Notes: generated by a model not told the origin, from the letters alone. Counted from the first letter of the stretch, positions 1 through 12,776 are shown. The stretch is DNA of 64,000 nt from Rhizophagus irregularis (GCF_026210795.1 NC_089458.1:310001-374000), one strand, 5' to 3'. Translations and numbers: made by a program.

Positions 1-1040
1 GTAATACTGTTAATTTTATTGGCCATCAATAATTTCTTACTGTATGATACATGTCGTAACAACAATTTTATTGGCTTTTAATGTTGATTATTATGTGAAA
101 AATCTGAAAATCTGATTTTCTATAATAATATGATGAAAATCAGAAGGTTGCACTAAATTGAAAACAGCGATAAAACAAAATTCCTTCAACATTCGACAAT
201 TTAAAATTTGAACAAAATGCATTATTCTGACTGATGATTTACATCTGAATTTAACTAAAAGTTATTTCTAATATTAATTGAATTTTAATTAAAATTCTAA
301 ATTAAATTTTAGATGAGTAGCAATGAACTGCAGCTAAAAAATTGGTCAAAGTTCATTTAGCATTAAATTACAATTCAGCCTAAAATCAGCTAGCCAAATT
401 TTAGCTGATTTAGACTATACATTTATTGGAAAAATCCACAGAAATAATATTATTTTTAATTTTAACAATTTACTAAACCCTTTAATTCCTGTTATTACTA
501 GCATCTACCATATACCAATAGATAAAACTCTATATCTATCCTTAATATTTTTAATAAAATATTAATATATTTTTACTTGGTTTAGATTTTATTATTTATT
601 TACTTAACTTTCAAACTTCAATAATTTCCTTTATAAAGATTTTATTAATTTTAATTTATAGATTTACTCTTAAACTAAAATAACTTTCCTATATTTTATC
701 ATCTTTAATAAATTAAATATTAATTAAATTTTAGGTGAACCATGAATATATTTAAAATAACTTTTAATAAATTAAATTTTATTGAACTAAAACTTCTGAT
801 TGCAGAATTCCTATTGAATGGTATCAGAACATTTCGCTGAAAACCATTTCACTGAAAAATAATCTCTAATCTGAATTATTTATAATTCTGCATAATGTTG
901 GCCTTAAAACGTCTTTTTGGCAAAATGGCTTTTGGCAAAATGTACTGTAACCCTATTGAATTCCACTTATATTTATAGTAATTTATATTATATCAAAAAT
1001 TATAAATAAGAAAAATAAGAAAATATTCTTATTTTTTTTT
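1..1040. other. AT-rich intergenic DNA, no gene seen
   Basis: Very AT-rich sequence with no open frame of useful length and no recognisable protein similarity in any frame. It precedes the left arm of the giant inverted repeat. I see no clear repeat boundaries here. Confidence 0.6.
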
Positions 1041-3133
1041 ATTTTAGGACCTCTTTAAATATAATTGGTTTAATTAGCCATCAAAATCAATTGAACAAGA
1101 CTTATTTTTGTATAATATTTATTTTAAAAATATATTATATATATGTATAATATTTATCTTAGAAATTTTTTCATAAATTTTTTTTATAATTTATACTAAT
1201 ACATATATATATTATTTTTATCAAAAAATTTTATAAACTTTTTTATAGCATATACTAATAAACGTATAATATTTATAGAAAAATTTTTTTATAATATATG
1301 CTAATATATATATAATATTTATTAAAGATTTTTTAATTAATTTTCTTTATTATAGAAATTTTTTATAATGAAAAAAAAACAATATAATAATAAATTAAAC
1401 CAACTATTAGAAATATTTATTAAATATTTAATAACTGAATAAAAAATTATTTATTATATTTTTATTTATTTTCTACTTATAAAATAATCTTATATTAAAA
1501 AATAATATTGCTATTAAAATAAAAATACTTTTTAAATTTTTATTAAAGTTTTGTAAATATGAGTATCAAATAATTTTATTTTTCAACACATTAATCAAAG
1601 CCAATTAATTTAACTAAAATACTAAAATTATATCATAAATATCTGTAAAAATACACACATATATATTAGTAAAATTATAAATTTTAGCTAAAAAAAATTT
1701 CAAACAATACATAGTAATTTAATTTAAAATTTAAAGAAATCAATATAAATTTACCTATTGCAAATAAATATTAAAATATAAAAAATACTTTATATTTATT
1801 AAATTTAAAATTTTTGATAAAAAGATTTTTTTTATTATTTTAATATATACTATTATGAAAATAATAGTAATAAAAAATTATTTAATATAAAAAGAAAAAT
1901 AATTTGTGCAAAAAAAAATATAAAAGAAAAAAAATAAAAAAAATTAAATAAAAAAATAATTAATAATATAAAAAAGAGAATAAATATTTATTTTATATAA
2001 AAGATAAATAATGGTAAATAAATAAATAAAGCTAATAATAATAAGCTATGTTAGTATAAAGTCTAGGTTAAAGAGTCTAGATCTTTCAGATTTAGAATAA
2101 AAAACCTAAACCTTCCAGTTTAAGTCAAGTTTTTTTTTTTAAAATAAAATATATTACTTAATCATAGTAATTTAAAAATAGTAATAATGCAAATATAAAT
2201 TATAATTTAATTGCCAATCCGCCATTCAATAATACAAAATTGATTAGTAAATCTGTCATAAGCTTATATGAATGATGTTGATTAGCATATTTCAACTCCT
2301 ACATAAGTCATACTTAATGTAACCATACTTTACCAATTAATAATGCAAAACGTGAATATGTTACAAAAAAAAAATTTTTTTTCATTTACTATAAAATTTA
2401 AAAAGTTTACTTTGGAAGAAGTCACCATTCCAGCACTATTCCAGCTCATATTTTAAGTAACTTTACACTAACTATTCGCAAATTTTGCAAATTTTACAAG
2501 GTTTTTTTGTATTATTATATAATATATGGTATATTCTTGCTTAGATTAACAAAATAATGTTTTAAAAAAAAAGAAAATAAAAAAATTATTATTTTTTTTT
2601 TTGGCAATAGTTTAATTTTACCAGTTTTATAAAACTATACCTAAGTAATGTAACATCTTTTTTTAATGTATTTTTAGGACATTTATATTACAACAAACCA
2701 TTTTCAAACTTGTGCAAATACCATTTAGAAGCAATAGTATTTAATATAAAAATGTCCAATGAAATTAATTATAGATTGCCGATCATTTTGTATCGCTGAG
2801 TGGCGAATTGGCAATTAATAGTACTTTATTATTACTTTTTAATATAATATTAAAACAAATATAAATTATTAATGATATTATATCATTAATAATATAATAA
2901 AATATTTAGTAACACTCAATTATTATTATTCTTTATTTTTTTTCATAAAATCAATTCTTATGTAATAAAACAAATTCTTCAAAAATGTAAGATAATAATA
3001 TATCATTACATCCTGTTTTTTTAATTTTTTTACATATGTTAAAAAAATATTATTTTTTTTTTAAAAAAATTTTATTTATAAATCTTAGTATTGTAATTAA
3101 AAAGAAAAGTTGCTAACTATCTTTTGTGTAAGA
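1041..3133 (+). repeat. Left arm of a giant inverted repeat (about 9.4 kb overall)
   Basis: Read in reverse complement, this stretch matches 7723-10466 along its length. Landmarks include TTTAATTAGCCAT near the outer end, the 'aaaggtttaga' block around 2070-2110, and the inner end around 3110-3133 (ttgctaactatcttttgt versus acaaaagatagttagcaa at 7733). After removing one 604-bp insertion (2211-2814) plus its duplicated TTAA, the arm is about 1.48 kb. The right arm has the same net length after its three insertions are removed. It could be the terminal inverted repeat of a large, now coding-dead DNA transposon, or a palindromic duplication. No clean target-site duplication is visible outside the arms. 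Confidence 0.85.
2211..2814. mobile_element. TTAA-flanked MITE-like insertion (piggyBac-type target site)
   Basis: The ends are imperfect inverted repeats: TTGCCAATCCGCCATTCAAT at the left and, in reverse complement, TTGCCAATTCGCCACTCAGC at the right. TTAA sits directly outside both ends (2207-2210 and 2815-2818). The matching place in the other arm of the giant repeat, near 8490, reads ATAATTTAATACTTT with a single TTAA and no insert, so it is a natural empty site. No transposase is encoded, so it is non-autonomous. A TTAA duplication is typical of piggyBac, but the termini do not start with the usual CCC, so the superfamily is inferred only from the target site. Confidence 0.75.
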
Positions 3134-3415
3134 GTAATCTATATAGAAAATGTACCGTATTTTGCGGGCCACAGTACCTTTTCTATGCACAGTATCCTAC
3201 AAGAAAGAACTCCCATTTTCTACCGATTTTATTATTTAAAATAATTTAATAAATACCTAGATATTACTCATGATAAATACCCAATTATTATATAAGTTTT
3301 ATACATATCTACTAATAATAAAACTCACACAATGGTGGGGGTATAAGGTCAAACCCTCTGAAATCTGTATCATACCCGGGGTACTGTGGCCTCCGTTATA
3401 CGGTAGTATGCCTAA

Positions 3416-3620
3416 AACTCATGTAACAATAAAATTCAAAAATCTAAAACTCAAAAACTTTATTTTTAATAAAAAAATTGGTAAATCTAAAACTTTCCTA
3501 AATTATAATTAGTTTTAAAACAAAGCATAAAAATAGTTTAGGCAATTAATTTTATTATAAAAAATAATTTCAAATTGAATTTTGACTAAACTAAATTTTT
3601 GAAAAAATAGTTTTGGCAAG
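3416..3620 (+). repeat. Dispersed repeat, copy A (second copy at 13745-13945)
   Basis: About 200 bp are shared in the same orientation with 13745-13945, including 'aactcaaaaactttattt', 'aataaaaaaattggtaaatc', 'gtttaggcaattaatttt' and 'agttttggcaagcat'. Divergence is roughly ten percent by eye with small gaps. There are no obvious terminal inverted repeats. It could be a solo LTR fragment or a SINE-like unit. The family is not recognised. Confidence 0.7.
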
Positions 3621-4068
3621 CATTTTTAATTTAGTAATAAAAATTTTGATTATTATAGAATTACTGATGAGACATCACATAAGATCTTAAAAGAAACTAT
3701 CTACCCATTATACAAATTAAGTCATGATAATGAAGAAATAAAAGGTAAATATAAAGCCAAATTTTACTTTATTAAATATAAAAAGCATAAAATTAAAATA
3801 ATTGCATAGTTTGGTTATTAGGTGCTTTTTCTATTTACTCATTAGTTCAATTATTATAATAGTATAATTAATAATTTATATAAATTATATTTTATTAATC
3901 TGAAACTATATATTAATAACATAAATACCGTAACATCATTTTTTTGGACTTTAAATTAATAATAATATAATATATTTTATTTTTTATTATTAATTTAACT
4001 TTTTATATAAATTAATGGTTTTAAACTAATAAAAATTGATTAATTATTGAGTAAACTATTATTTATTT

Positions 4069-4367
4069 AGGACCCCGGATATCTCCAAAACAGGTCATAA
4101 GTCACACTTTCGGCAGATTGGCCCATTTTTCAGGGGTTTCGAAAAAATCGTTTTTTGTAAATATCTTGGCATCCAGTGGTCCAATTTTGATGAACATTTT
4201 TTTAAATTGTAGAGCTAAATGAGGGCTACAAAATAAAAAAAAGTTCATTAAAATTGAATTACTGGATGCTGAGATATTTACAAAAAACGATTTTTTGAGT
4301 TTCAGCAAAAAGGGGTGTTTTTGGCCAAAAGTCCATTATGACCTTTATATTAGATATCCGGGGTCCT
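4069..4367. mobile_element. 299-bp foldback MITE with 8-bp target duplication (hAT-like), full copy
   Basis: The ends are AGGACCCCGGATATCTCC and, in reverse complement, AGGACCCCGGATATCTAA. ATTTATTT stands directly outside both ends (4061-4068 and 4368-4375), an exact 8-bp target-site duplication. The interior is itself palindromic: a 'cgttttttgtaaatatct' block near 4150 is mirrored near 4290. There is no coding capacity; the one 68-codon frame across it only follows the palindrome. An 8-bp duplication is typical of the hAT superfamily, so that assignment is an inference from target size. A second, deleted copy lies at 13075-13270 in the opposite orientation. Confidence 0.88.
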
Positions 4368-6261
4368 ATTTATTTTAATTGTCATATTGATACAATTTTA
4401 CTATTTATTAATCAAAAATAATAATATATAAAAAATAAATTAAATAATAATAATAAATAATAGTTTTAAATTAATAAAAATTGTTAATTATTGTTAATTG
4501 TCATATTGATGTAACTTTATTATTCTATTAATCAAAAGTAATAATATATAAAAATCTATACAATAAAAATATATAAAAAAACTATTATTAATTTAAATAT
4601 AGTTTCAAAACCTAAAAACTCCTCTAACTAAGATTTACAGAAAAATTAAATATTTACTATTCATTTTAAAAAAAATTAGACTAATTTATACTTTAACTTT
4701 TACTTTTAAAAAACTTGATATTAATAGTTTCTGTAATTTTAGATTGAATGTGTAGTGATATTAAAAAAAGATTTAGTATGTAGTAATATTATGCTTAAAT
4801 TAAAAAGTAATAATATTAATTATTAGTAGGGAAAATTAATACAAAATTTTTTATATTACATAAAAGTGTCTTGCAAAAACTTGTAGATAAAAAAGAAAAA
4901 TCTTCTGATACAAAAGATAAAAAACAAAAAGAAAAACAAAAGAAAAAATAAAACAAGAAAGAAAGAAAGAAGAAAAGAAAAGGAAAATAAAATCAAGAAA
5001 CAGTAAAATAGAGAAAAGAAGAACAAGAAGATTAAAGAATTATTAAAAGAAGAAATAATATGTGATACAATATTGCTAAAAAAATGGTAAAGAAATATGT
5101 ATTGTAAGAAACAGAAAATTAATTATTTTTAAACTTACTATACTAATCAATTAACTATAACTTCAAGAAATGAAAGTAGAAAACTAAGTGATTAGGAATA
5201 ATTTAAAAAAAAATTAGTAACTGAAATTAATATTTATAATAAATAATAATGATAATATTATCAGATCTTATTAAACAGTAAGTAGAAAATTTTCCTGCAA
5301 AATTTATAGAATCAAAAACTATTTATATTAAGATAAAAGGAACTACAGCTTTTGCAAGAACTCAATATTAATGATAATGATGAAATTAATTCTGATAATG
5401 ATATGCCACTTAATATGTAATTCCTATTACCATAGTTTTTCAAAATACTATTGATGCCTAAAGTTCTAAGCTCTCTAAATTTGCAAAATAAAAAATACAT
5501 ATCTTTTCCTTTAAATCCAGCCCCAATAATGATAATGATAAAGATAAAATTAGTTTTCAATTAAGTATAAGTACACATAAAGATAAAGATAAAAGCAAAA
5601 TGATTAAATTTCTAACTGATGATTCATTATCTAAAGAAATAGAAGATCTTATAAATACTAATAAAATATATAAACAGTCTTTTGCTGAACTAAATCTTAA
5701 TACTTTATTATTGAAAATAATTACTTCAGATATAATAAAATTATTTCAAAAAAATTTAAATCACAATCATTATAACAAAAATACAAAAATTTAATTTTGC
5801 TTAAGATTCTTATAAGAAATTAATAATAATTTGCCAGAAAATCAAGCGTATAATAATAAAGAAATGAATGTAGCATAAAAAAATGCAAAATAAAAATAAA
5901 GTGATAATCATAAATAATATTATTTATATAATATAAAAAAGGCTAACGTTAATTTGAAAACTGCTATTTGTTACAAAAATTTTAAAAATTATATATAGTT
6001 TAGAAAGTTTATAACTGTGTGAATAATAAATTTATTATAAATATAAAAAATGTTATTATGATTCTGATTATATAAGTAGCTATAGTTTGTAATATTTTTT
6101 TAAGGGAATATTATAGTTTTTTTATAAGATACTGTAGTTTTTGATGAAGACACTTTATATTTATAAAGATAATTTAATATTACAGTAAAAGTTAACTATA
6201 AATATATTTGCTATATATACTAGATATTGTTGGCTATATAAAAGTAAAAACAAGTGGAATG

Positions 6262-7047
6262 TTAGCAGGAGTAGGTTATAAGGTAAGTTAAAGATAATAA
6301 AGATAAAGAAATAAAATAGTTTAGAACTTAAAATATCAAAATCCAGAAAAATTACTTTTATACAGATAAAATAAAAAATATCACTATATGATATTAATGT
6401 TTTTTAACTTTAATATTTGATAGCTAATTATTATTCAAATTCACATATAATATAAAAAAAAACTTCAAGTACTATATAGATTCTTACATCAAATATAAAT
6501 TATAAAGATATTAGTTGTAATTCAAAAAAGTGCTGTAATACAAAATTTTTATATATTATAATTAATTAAAATTATAAAAATCTTATAACTATAATTCAAA
6601 TTTTTTAAAAAATAATTAAGGCTAACATCTTTATGTAAATATACAAGATTGCAAAAATGAGTTGATAGCTTTATTTAAATATAATAAATTTAATCTTATA
6701 AAAATATTAACATATACAGAATATATGAGATTGAATCAAATAAAAAAGAGAAAAATAATAAAAGAGTAGAAGTAAAGATAAATAAATTGTTAGGTATAAG
6801 GCAAGTTAAAGATAATGATAATAAACAGTTTTAGGATCTGAAATATTAAAATTCAGAAAAATTATCTTTATACAAATAAAATAAAAAATATATTTATATT
6901 AATAATTAATTATTATTCAGATTCATATATAACATAAAAAAAAACTTTAAGTACTATACAGATTCTTGTATTTGGTATAATATATAAAATTGCAAAAATA
7001 AATTAATAGTTTATTTGAATATAATAAATTTGATTTTATAAAGATAT
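6262..7047 (+). repeat. Direct duplication inside the internal region
   Basis: The segment 6262-6712 is repeated, shortened, at about 6786-7047. Shared blocks include 'ataaggtaagttaaagataa' versus 'ataaggcaagttaaagataa', the 'cagaaaaattacttttatac' block, 'acttcaagtactatatagat' versus 'actttaagtactatacagat', and 'aatataataaattt'. The second unit carries internal deletions. It may be a tandem duplication of a decayed coding segment. Frames in both units contain stops. Confidence 0.65.
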
Positions 7048-7950
7048 TAATTTATAATTATAAGTTAATTGTATAATATATTAAGCTATCTAAATAAAGC
7101 TGATACTGATAAGATACTAGAACATTAAAATATTAAATATAAAATACGTAAATATAGACTAGAATAGATTTTAAGAGATCTTGATAGAAAAAGAATTCAT
7201 TATAAAGAAAATACTAGTATATATAAAGGTATTGTGAAAGATACAAAGAAAATTGATAATAAACCTACTTTAGTTTATAGTCCAGTACTAGTTGCTGTTA
7301 CCTTCTAGTATAATGGCAACACTAAAAATAGTAATAGACTTAGGATCTTTAATATTTACTTAAGATGGTTATATAATATCAAATAAAATATGTAAATTAC
7401 CTGAGAAATCATTCAAAAATGCCAAAAAAATTATAAAGAAATTTATATTTTAGTATTAAAACTAAAACTACTTGCAAATAATAAAAAGTTTATAAAAAGC
7501 TTTCTTTATAAATATATAATAGTACTTTTAAAGATACAAAAAATTTTAATCATATATAAGTAAAATTTATCTAGTTGCATTTGAGTAAAATGAAAATTTA
7601 TTAGTCTATATACCAATTGGTTTAAGAAAAACAAATCTGTATATTTTTAATGAGATAAGAAAAAATTATAATGAAGAAACAAATATAGATACTTTTAAGA
7701 TTATATATATTGTTTTAATAAAGGCTCTTGTACAAAAGATAGTTAGCAACTTTTCTTCTCAATTACAATACCGAGATTTATAAATAAAATTTTAAAAAAA
7801 AAAAAATAATATTTTTTTTATATGTAAAAAAGATTAAAAAAAACAGAATGTAATGATATATTATTATCTCATGTTTTTAAAGGATTTTGTTTTATTACAT
7901 AAGAATTGACTTTATAAAAGAAAATAAAGAATAATAATGATTTAACATTA

Positions 7951-8393
7951 GGCGACATAAAGTTAAAAAATTAGTTCTCATATCCCGGCTGGGTCACTAG
8001 AGCAGGAATCTTAAATTATTATTTTTTTTCGTTAACCAATTAAATTGGTCTAAACTATATCACATGATAAATTAAATTTGTACGCATATCTGATAAATCG
8101 TAACACTATCTGCAATGTAAATGCCTAACATTTAACGAATAATAAAAAAAAAAGAATTTAAAAAAAACTACAATTAAACATGAGAAATAAACTTGTAATT
8201 AACTTGATATGTAAAATCTGTCTATGACTTTTATTGAATTAACTATATTAATATAAATGTACATATGAAATCTTCCGTATTATATGATCGGATGAAAAAA
8301 AAATTTATTCTAAAAAAAAATAAAAAGCCATGCGGCCGGGTTAAATTAAAGCAAATTTTGATATGAGAACCAATTTTTTAACTTTATATCGCC
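7951..8393. mobile_element. 443-bp MITE with TTA target duplication (PIF/Harbinger-like)
   Basis: Ends are GGCGACATAAAGTTAAAAAA and, in reverse complement, GGCGATATAAAGTTAAAAAA, giving terminal inverted repeats of about 33 bp. TTA is present directly on both sides (7948-7950 and 8394-8396). The left arm of the giant repeat (near 2900) lacks the insert. A 3-bp TTA duplication and GGC-type ends suit the PIF/Harbinger superfamily (established feature). No transposase is encoded. Confidence 0.85.
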
Positions 8394-9391
8394 TTATTAA
8401 TTATTTTATTATATTATTAATAATATAATATTATTAATAATTCATATTTGATTTTAATTTATATTAAAAAGTAATGATAAAGTATTAAATTATAATTTAT
8501 GCTTGCATTATCACTATTTTCAAATTACTATGATTAAATAATATATTTTATTTATAAAAAAAAGAAAAAACTTAATCTAAACTGAAAGGTTTGAGTTTTT
8601 TATTTTAGATCTGAAAGGTTTAGACTTTTTAACCTAGATCTTGTAACATAGCTTATTATTATTAACTTTATTTGTTTATTTAATACTATCATTTTTTTTT
8701 TATATAAAATAAATGTTTACTTTCTTTTTTATATTATTAATTACTTTTTTATTTAGTTTTTTTTCTTTTTTTCTTTTATATTTTTTTTTTGCACAAATTA
8801 TTTTTCTTTTTATATTAAATTATTTTCATAATAGTATATATTAGAATAATAAAAAAAAAACTTTTATCAAAAATTTTAAATCTAATAAATTTTATATTTT
8901 AATATTTGCAATAGGTAAGTTTATTTTGGTTTCTTTAAATTTTAAATTAAATTATTATATATTGTTTGAAATTTCTTTTAATTAAAATTCATGATTTTAC
9001 TAATATATATATATATGTTTTTATAAATATTTATGATATAATTTAGTATTTTAGTTAAATTAATTGGCTTTGAGCCTTTGATTAGTGTGTTGAAAAATAA
9101 AATTATTTGAATACTCATAATATTTACAAAACTTTAATAGAAATTTAAGAAGTATTTTTATTTTAATATAGTATTTTTTTTTTTAATATAAAATTATTTT
9201 ATAAGTAGAAAATAAATAAAAATATAATAAATAATTTTTTATCCAATTAGCAATATTTAATAAATATTTCTAATAGTTGGTTTAATTTATTAATATATTA
9301 TTTTTTTTTGTTATGAAAAATTCTTATAATAAAAAAAATTAATTATATTAAAAAATCTCTGATAAATATTATACATATATTAGTATATACA

Positions 9392-9905
9392 TAGTAAAAT
9401 TTGATAAACTGATTCTATCAGTTTTACTAAAAATATTTGGTTTATCAAGATATCTGGTATAGTGAAAAAATTTTGATATACTGAAAATCTATTATACTGA
9501 ATTTTCAAAAAATTTTCATACTAATAAAACTAATATATGCTTAATTTAATTTTTTTATCTTAGTTTTAAGTTATAAAGTTTATGAAAATAAATATAAAAT
9601 ATTTTTAATTATAAGTAATATATAATTTTAGCTAGAATTAAGATTTTTATAATTCTGACCAAAATTAAAATTTACTGCATCACATTATTTAAATTTTATT
9701 GGTTAATAATCATGTAATTCAGTTTATCAAATCATTTTTACTATAGCTGGTTAGAAAATTTATCTGTTATAGCAAATATTGAGCATTTACTAGTAAATTC
9801 TAGTATATCAAAAATATTTTAATATATATAATTTGATTTCAGCAAAAAAATCTAATTTAGGCTTAAATCCAGTTTATCAAAAATCTGGTTTATCAAATTT
9901 TACTG
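9392..9905. mobile_element. 514-bp MITE with TA target site (pogo/Tc1-mariner-like)
   Basis: The right end reads, in reverse complement, CAGTAAAATTTGATAAACCA with TA outside it at 9906-9907. The left end is TAGTAAAATTTGATAAACTG. Subterminal copies of 'GATAAACTGGATTT'-like sequence occur inside both ends. The equivalent place in the left arm (near 1310) is uninterrupted. CAG-starting ends at TA targets suit pogo/Tc1-mariner non-autonomous elements. The left TA appears mutated to CA. Confidence 0.75.
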
Positions 9906-10067
9906 TATATTATAAAAAAATTTTTCCATAAATATTATATACTTATTAGTATATGCTATAAAAAAGTTTATAAAATTTTTTGATAAAAATATTATATATA
10001 TATTAGTATAAATATAAAAAAAAATTTATGAAAAATTTTTTAAAATAAATATTATATATATATAAGG

Positions 10068-10365
10068 GTTTAAAATTTATGCGCACCTGCGCATGTGCGC
10101 ACCCCCATGGATATATTATATATAAAAGTCAAAAATGACATTCTAAACCCTTTATGGCTCATTAAGTAAAGTTGTAGAATAGGCAAAATTACGCATAGTA
10201 AATAAATTTTTAAGGCTCTATAATATGTACGTGAGAGTTGCGGCATGAATATTTAAAAAAATCAGGATTTTACTAAAATCACGTGACAATTAATGATTGA
10301 CAAATTTACTACCAAAAATGGAGGGTGCGCACATGCGCGGGTGCGCACAAATTTTATTTCCTATA
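10068..10365. mobile_element. About 300-bp MITE with alternating CG-rich terminal repeats
   Basis: The left end contains TGCGCACCTGCGCATGTGCG and the right end, in reverse complement, TGCGCACCCGCGCATGTGCG. These are inverted terminal repeats of about 35 bp that stand out as GC-rich, purine-pyrimidine alternating blocks in AT-rich DNA. The flanks are TATATATA-like on both sides, so the exact target duplication is ambiguous. The left arm of the giant repeat (near 1135) lacks this block. No coding capacity is seen. The superfamily is unassigned. Confidence 0.8.
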
Positions 10366-10466
10366 TATAATATATTTTTAAAATAAATATTATGTAAAAA
10401 TAAGTCTTGTTTAATTAATTTTAATGGCTAATTAAACTAATCATATTTAAAGGGAATCTAAAATAA

Positions 10467-12776
10467 AAAGTTTAAATCCCAAAATCTAGAATAAAAATTC
10501 TAAATTATAGATTTAGAATAAGAACATTTTGAAAAAAATACTGAAAATACTAAAAACAACCAAAAATAAGAAATATAGCTTATTTATAATAATAAAAAAA
10601 AATATTTAAAAATGAAAAAATAATTAGAAATTATAAAAATAAAAAAAAAAAATATTATCTAATATTTAATTAATTATTAGGAAACTTTAAAATTTATAGA
10701 AATCAGTTTTTAGAAATCAGATCTTTAAAAATTAGCTTATAAATTATAACAAAAATAAAAGATAAACTCAAAAAAAATATTAATAAAATTTATACATTGG
10801 TAGTTTAGTATTATACAGTTTAAATAAACTATAGTATGAGTAGTATTTCTACATCTATAATAAAGATTGCTAAAAAATTAAAAGGTTTTGGTAAGTTAGC
10901 AAAATACTAAAATAGCAGAACTTTGCTAAAACTATATAAAAGTTTTATTAAAAAGTTAGTAAAATTCTAAAGAAAAGCAAAATCTGATAAAACTTATTAT
11001 AAATGCTAAAACTACTAAAACTTTACTAAACTATTATAAAACTATAGTAAAATTTTAAAGAAACTAATTGTAGGATTTTGGAGAAGTTTAGACAAGTAAT
11101 TTTAATCTTTAGTAATAAAAACTTATTTTAACTTATTTAATAGTATAACAAATAAAAAATGGTAAATAATCACATATGGCAAAAAAAACTGTTTTTAAAA
11201 TACATATAATAAAATGCTTTGCAAAAAGTTATATGACAGATAAGAATGGAAAAGCAAAAAAAGGAAATTTTATTTCATCAAAAAATACATATAAGGTTAC
11301 ACAAATTCCAAAAAAAAGGTAATTTTTGTGCAAATTATTTGATTCTGACTGAAATTATCAGAGTTTATTCTGTAGAACTGAACCAGAACTCCAAATATTA
11401 CTAAAAAAACTCAGATCTGAATTTGTATAAAGTTTATAATTAATTTTTATTCCAAATATATAAAGTTATATGTAAATTTTAACCTCAAATTTTTTTATCT
11501 CAGAATCTAGTGATTGGATTTTAATGATCTTTAGCTTGTTAGATTCATTTCAACAAAACGAACATTTTAATATATAATCTATTTTTTTAGGTATAATATT
11601 GACTGAGATATCACATTTTGAAAGTTTAGTTATATGAAATCTGAGTTGTTTTAGTAATGTTCAGGATCTTACTGAACCATTCAAAACTGCTCAGTACTAA
11701 ATTGCTCAAAATTGGTTTAACTGTTCTGTAAAATTGAAACTGAACCAATAGAATTGTCTCCATCCATAATGACAAATAATACTAAAATTATATATATTAT
11801 ATTAGATATAGAACTATAAATTCTATAGTATTTATAGTAAATATAATTTTATTTTTGTAATTAAAAAGGAGGCAATTAAATTTGTTTCTGTAAATAAAAT
11901 AATTTAGAAAAAGTTAATACAAAATGAAATATATTAAAGTTATAAAAAAGTTTAATGTAAAACATAATAATATATTTACAAAAATAAAGGATATTTATTC
12001 TAAGTTTTTTGTTTATTGTAGTAAAGAAAATCTAAAACTAAATAGAAATATTTATGAAATATTGATAGCTTAATTTGAAGTGAAAAATATAAAAGAATTA
12101 CTTGTTAAACTTCAAAAGGATCCTGCTTATTTATAAGATAGGTTATTTCCAAACTAAGGTAAAAATCATATATAAAATTCTTTGCAGATCCTATTATAAA
12201 AAAAAATTTTATATTACATTGTTATGAATTTTTTCTTTTTTAACTAATTAATTAATAGAATTTAAGAAAAAGGTAAAGTAAAAATCATTAGTAAAAGACC
12301 AATTTTCTACAGTAGCCTTTATTATAAGTAAGCAGAATCCTACCTCAAGTATATATGCTACCATTAGAGAAACTTAACCAAAAAATAAAAATAACATCTA
12401 ACTTATATGCTCTTTAACTAAATTGTACATCATATTGTCTTATTTATTTTAGATGTTACTATTTACTAAGGATTACTAATACTACAATAATCTTAACTAA
12501 TTACACATAATAATACAACTAATATAAGTTTCATATTAGATTAGAAATCTCAGCCCTTGATATTGCATTAATTACAATCTGCATAACCTCTCAAAAAAGA
12601 TAAATCTATATAGTTCATTAGAATTCTGAACAGGTTGATCAAATTCAGGTAACCTGACAGGTTGACTTGAATTTATCAGGTCAGGTTTAGCAATTGCAAT
12701 TCAGCATCAGTTCAGGTTGTAACATTAATATAATCTGAATGACCTGTAAACCTAAAACTATGATCTTATATAATAT
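10467..12776. other. AT-rich repeat-like DNA without genes
   Basis: No open frame of note. A 'ctagtgattggattttaatg' motif near 11505 resembles blocks seen in the hAT-like MITEs and at 35273 and 44221. Degenerate CCTGA/TCAGG-rich sequence runs from about 12630 to 12740. Otherwise nothing is recognised. Confidence 0.5.

Larger units (their letters stand above)
3134..7722. other. Internal region of the giant inverted-repeat structure; decayed, no intact gene
   Basis: About 4.6 kb lies between the two arms. It contains a dispersed repeat (3416-3620), a hAT-like MITE (4069-4367), a Lys/Asp-rich low-complexity stretch around 4880-5060, one 64-codon open frame (5600-5794) and a directly repeated segment (6262-7047). 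Stretches around 7080-7560 read as interrupted Lys/Asn/Ile-rich coding DNA on the plus strand, with frequent in-frame stops. I recognise no domain. It may be the ruined coding part of an element whose terminal repeats are the giant arms, but nothing in the residues proves this. Confidence 0.5.
7723..10466 (-). repeat. Right arm of the giant inverted repeat, with three insertions
   Basis: Reverse complement of 1041-3133. The arm is longer (2744 bp) because it carries three elements absent from the left arm: 7951-8393, 9392-9905 and about 10068-10365. Subtracting these leaves about 1.48 kb, equal to the left arm without its own insertion. The outer end reads TTTAATGGCTAATTAAACTA near 10420, mirroring the left arm near 1070. 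Confidence 0.85.

Noticed and set aside
4102-4308. 68-codon minus frame across the 4.1-kb MITE
   Set aside because: It only follows the two mirrored halves of the palindromic element and has no independent support.
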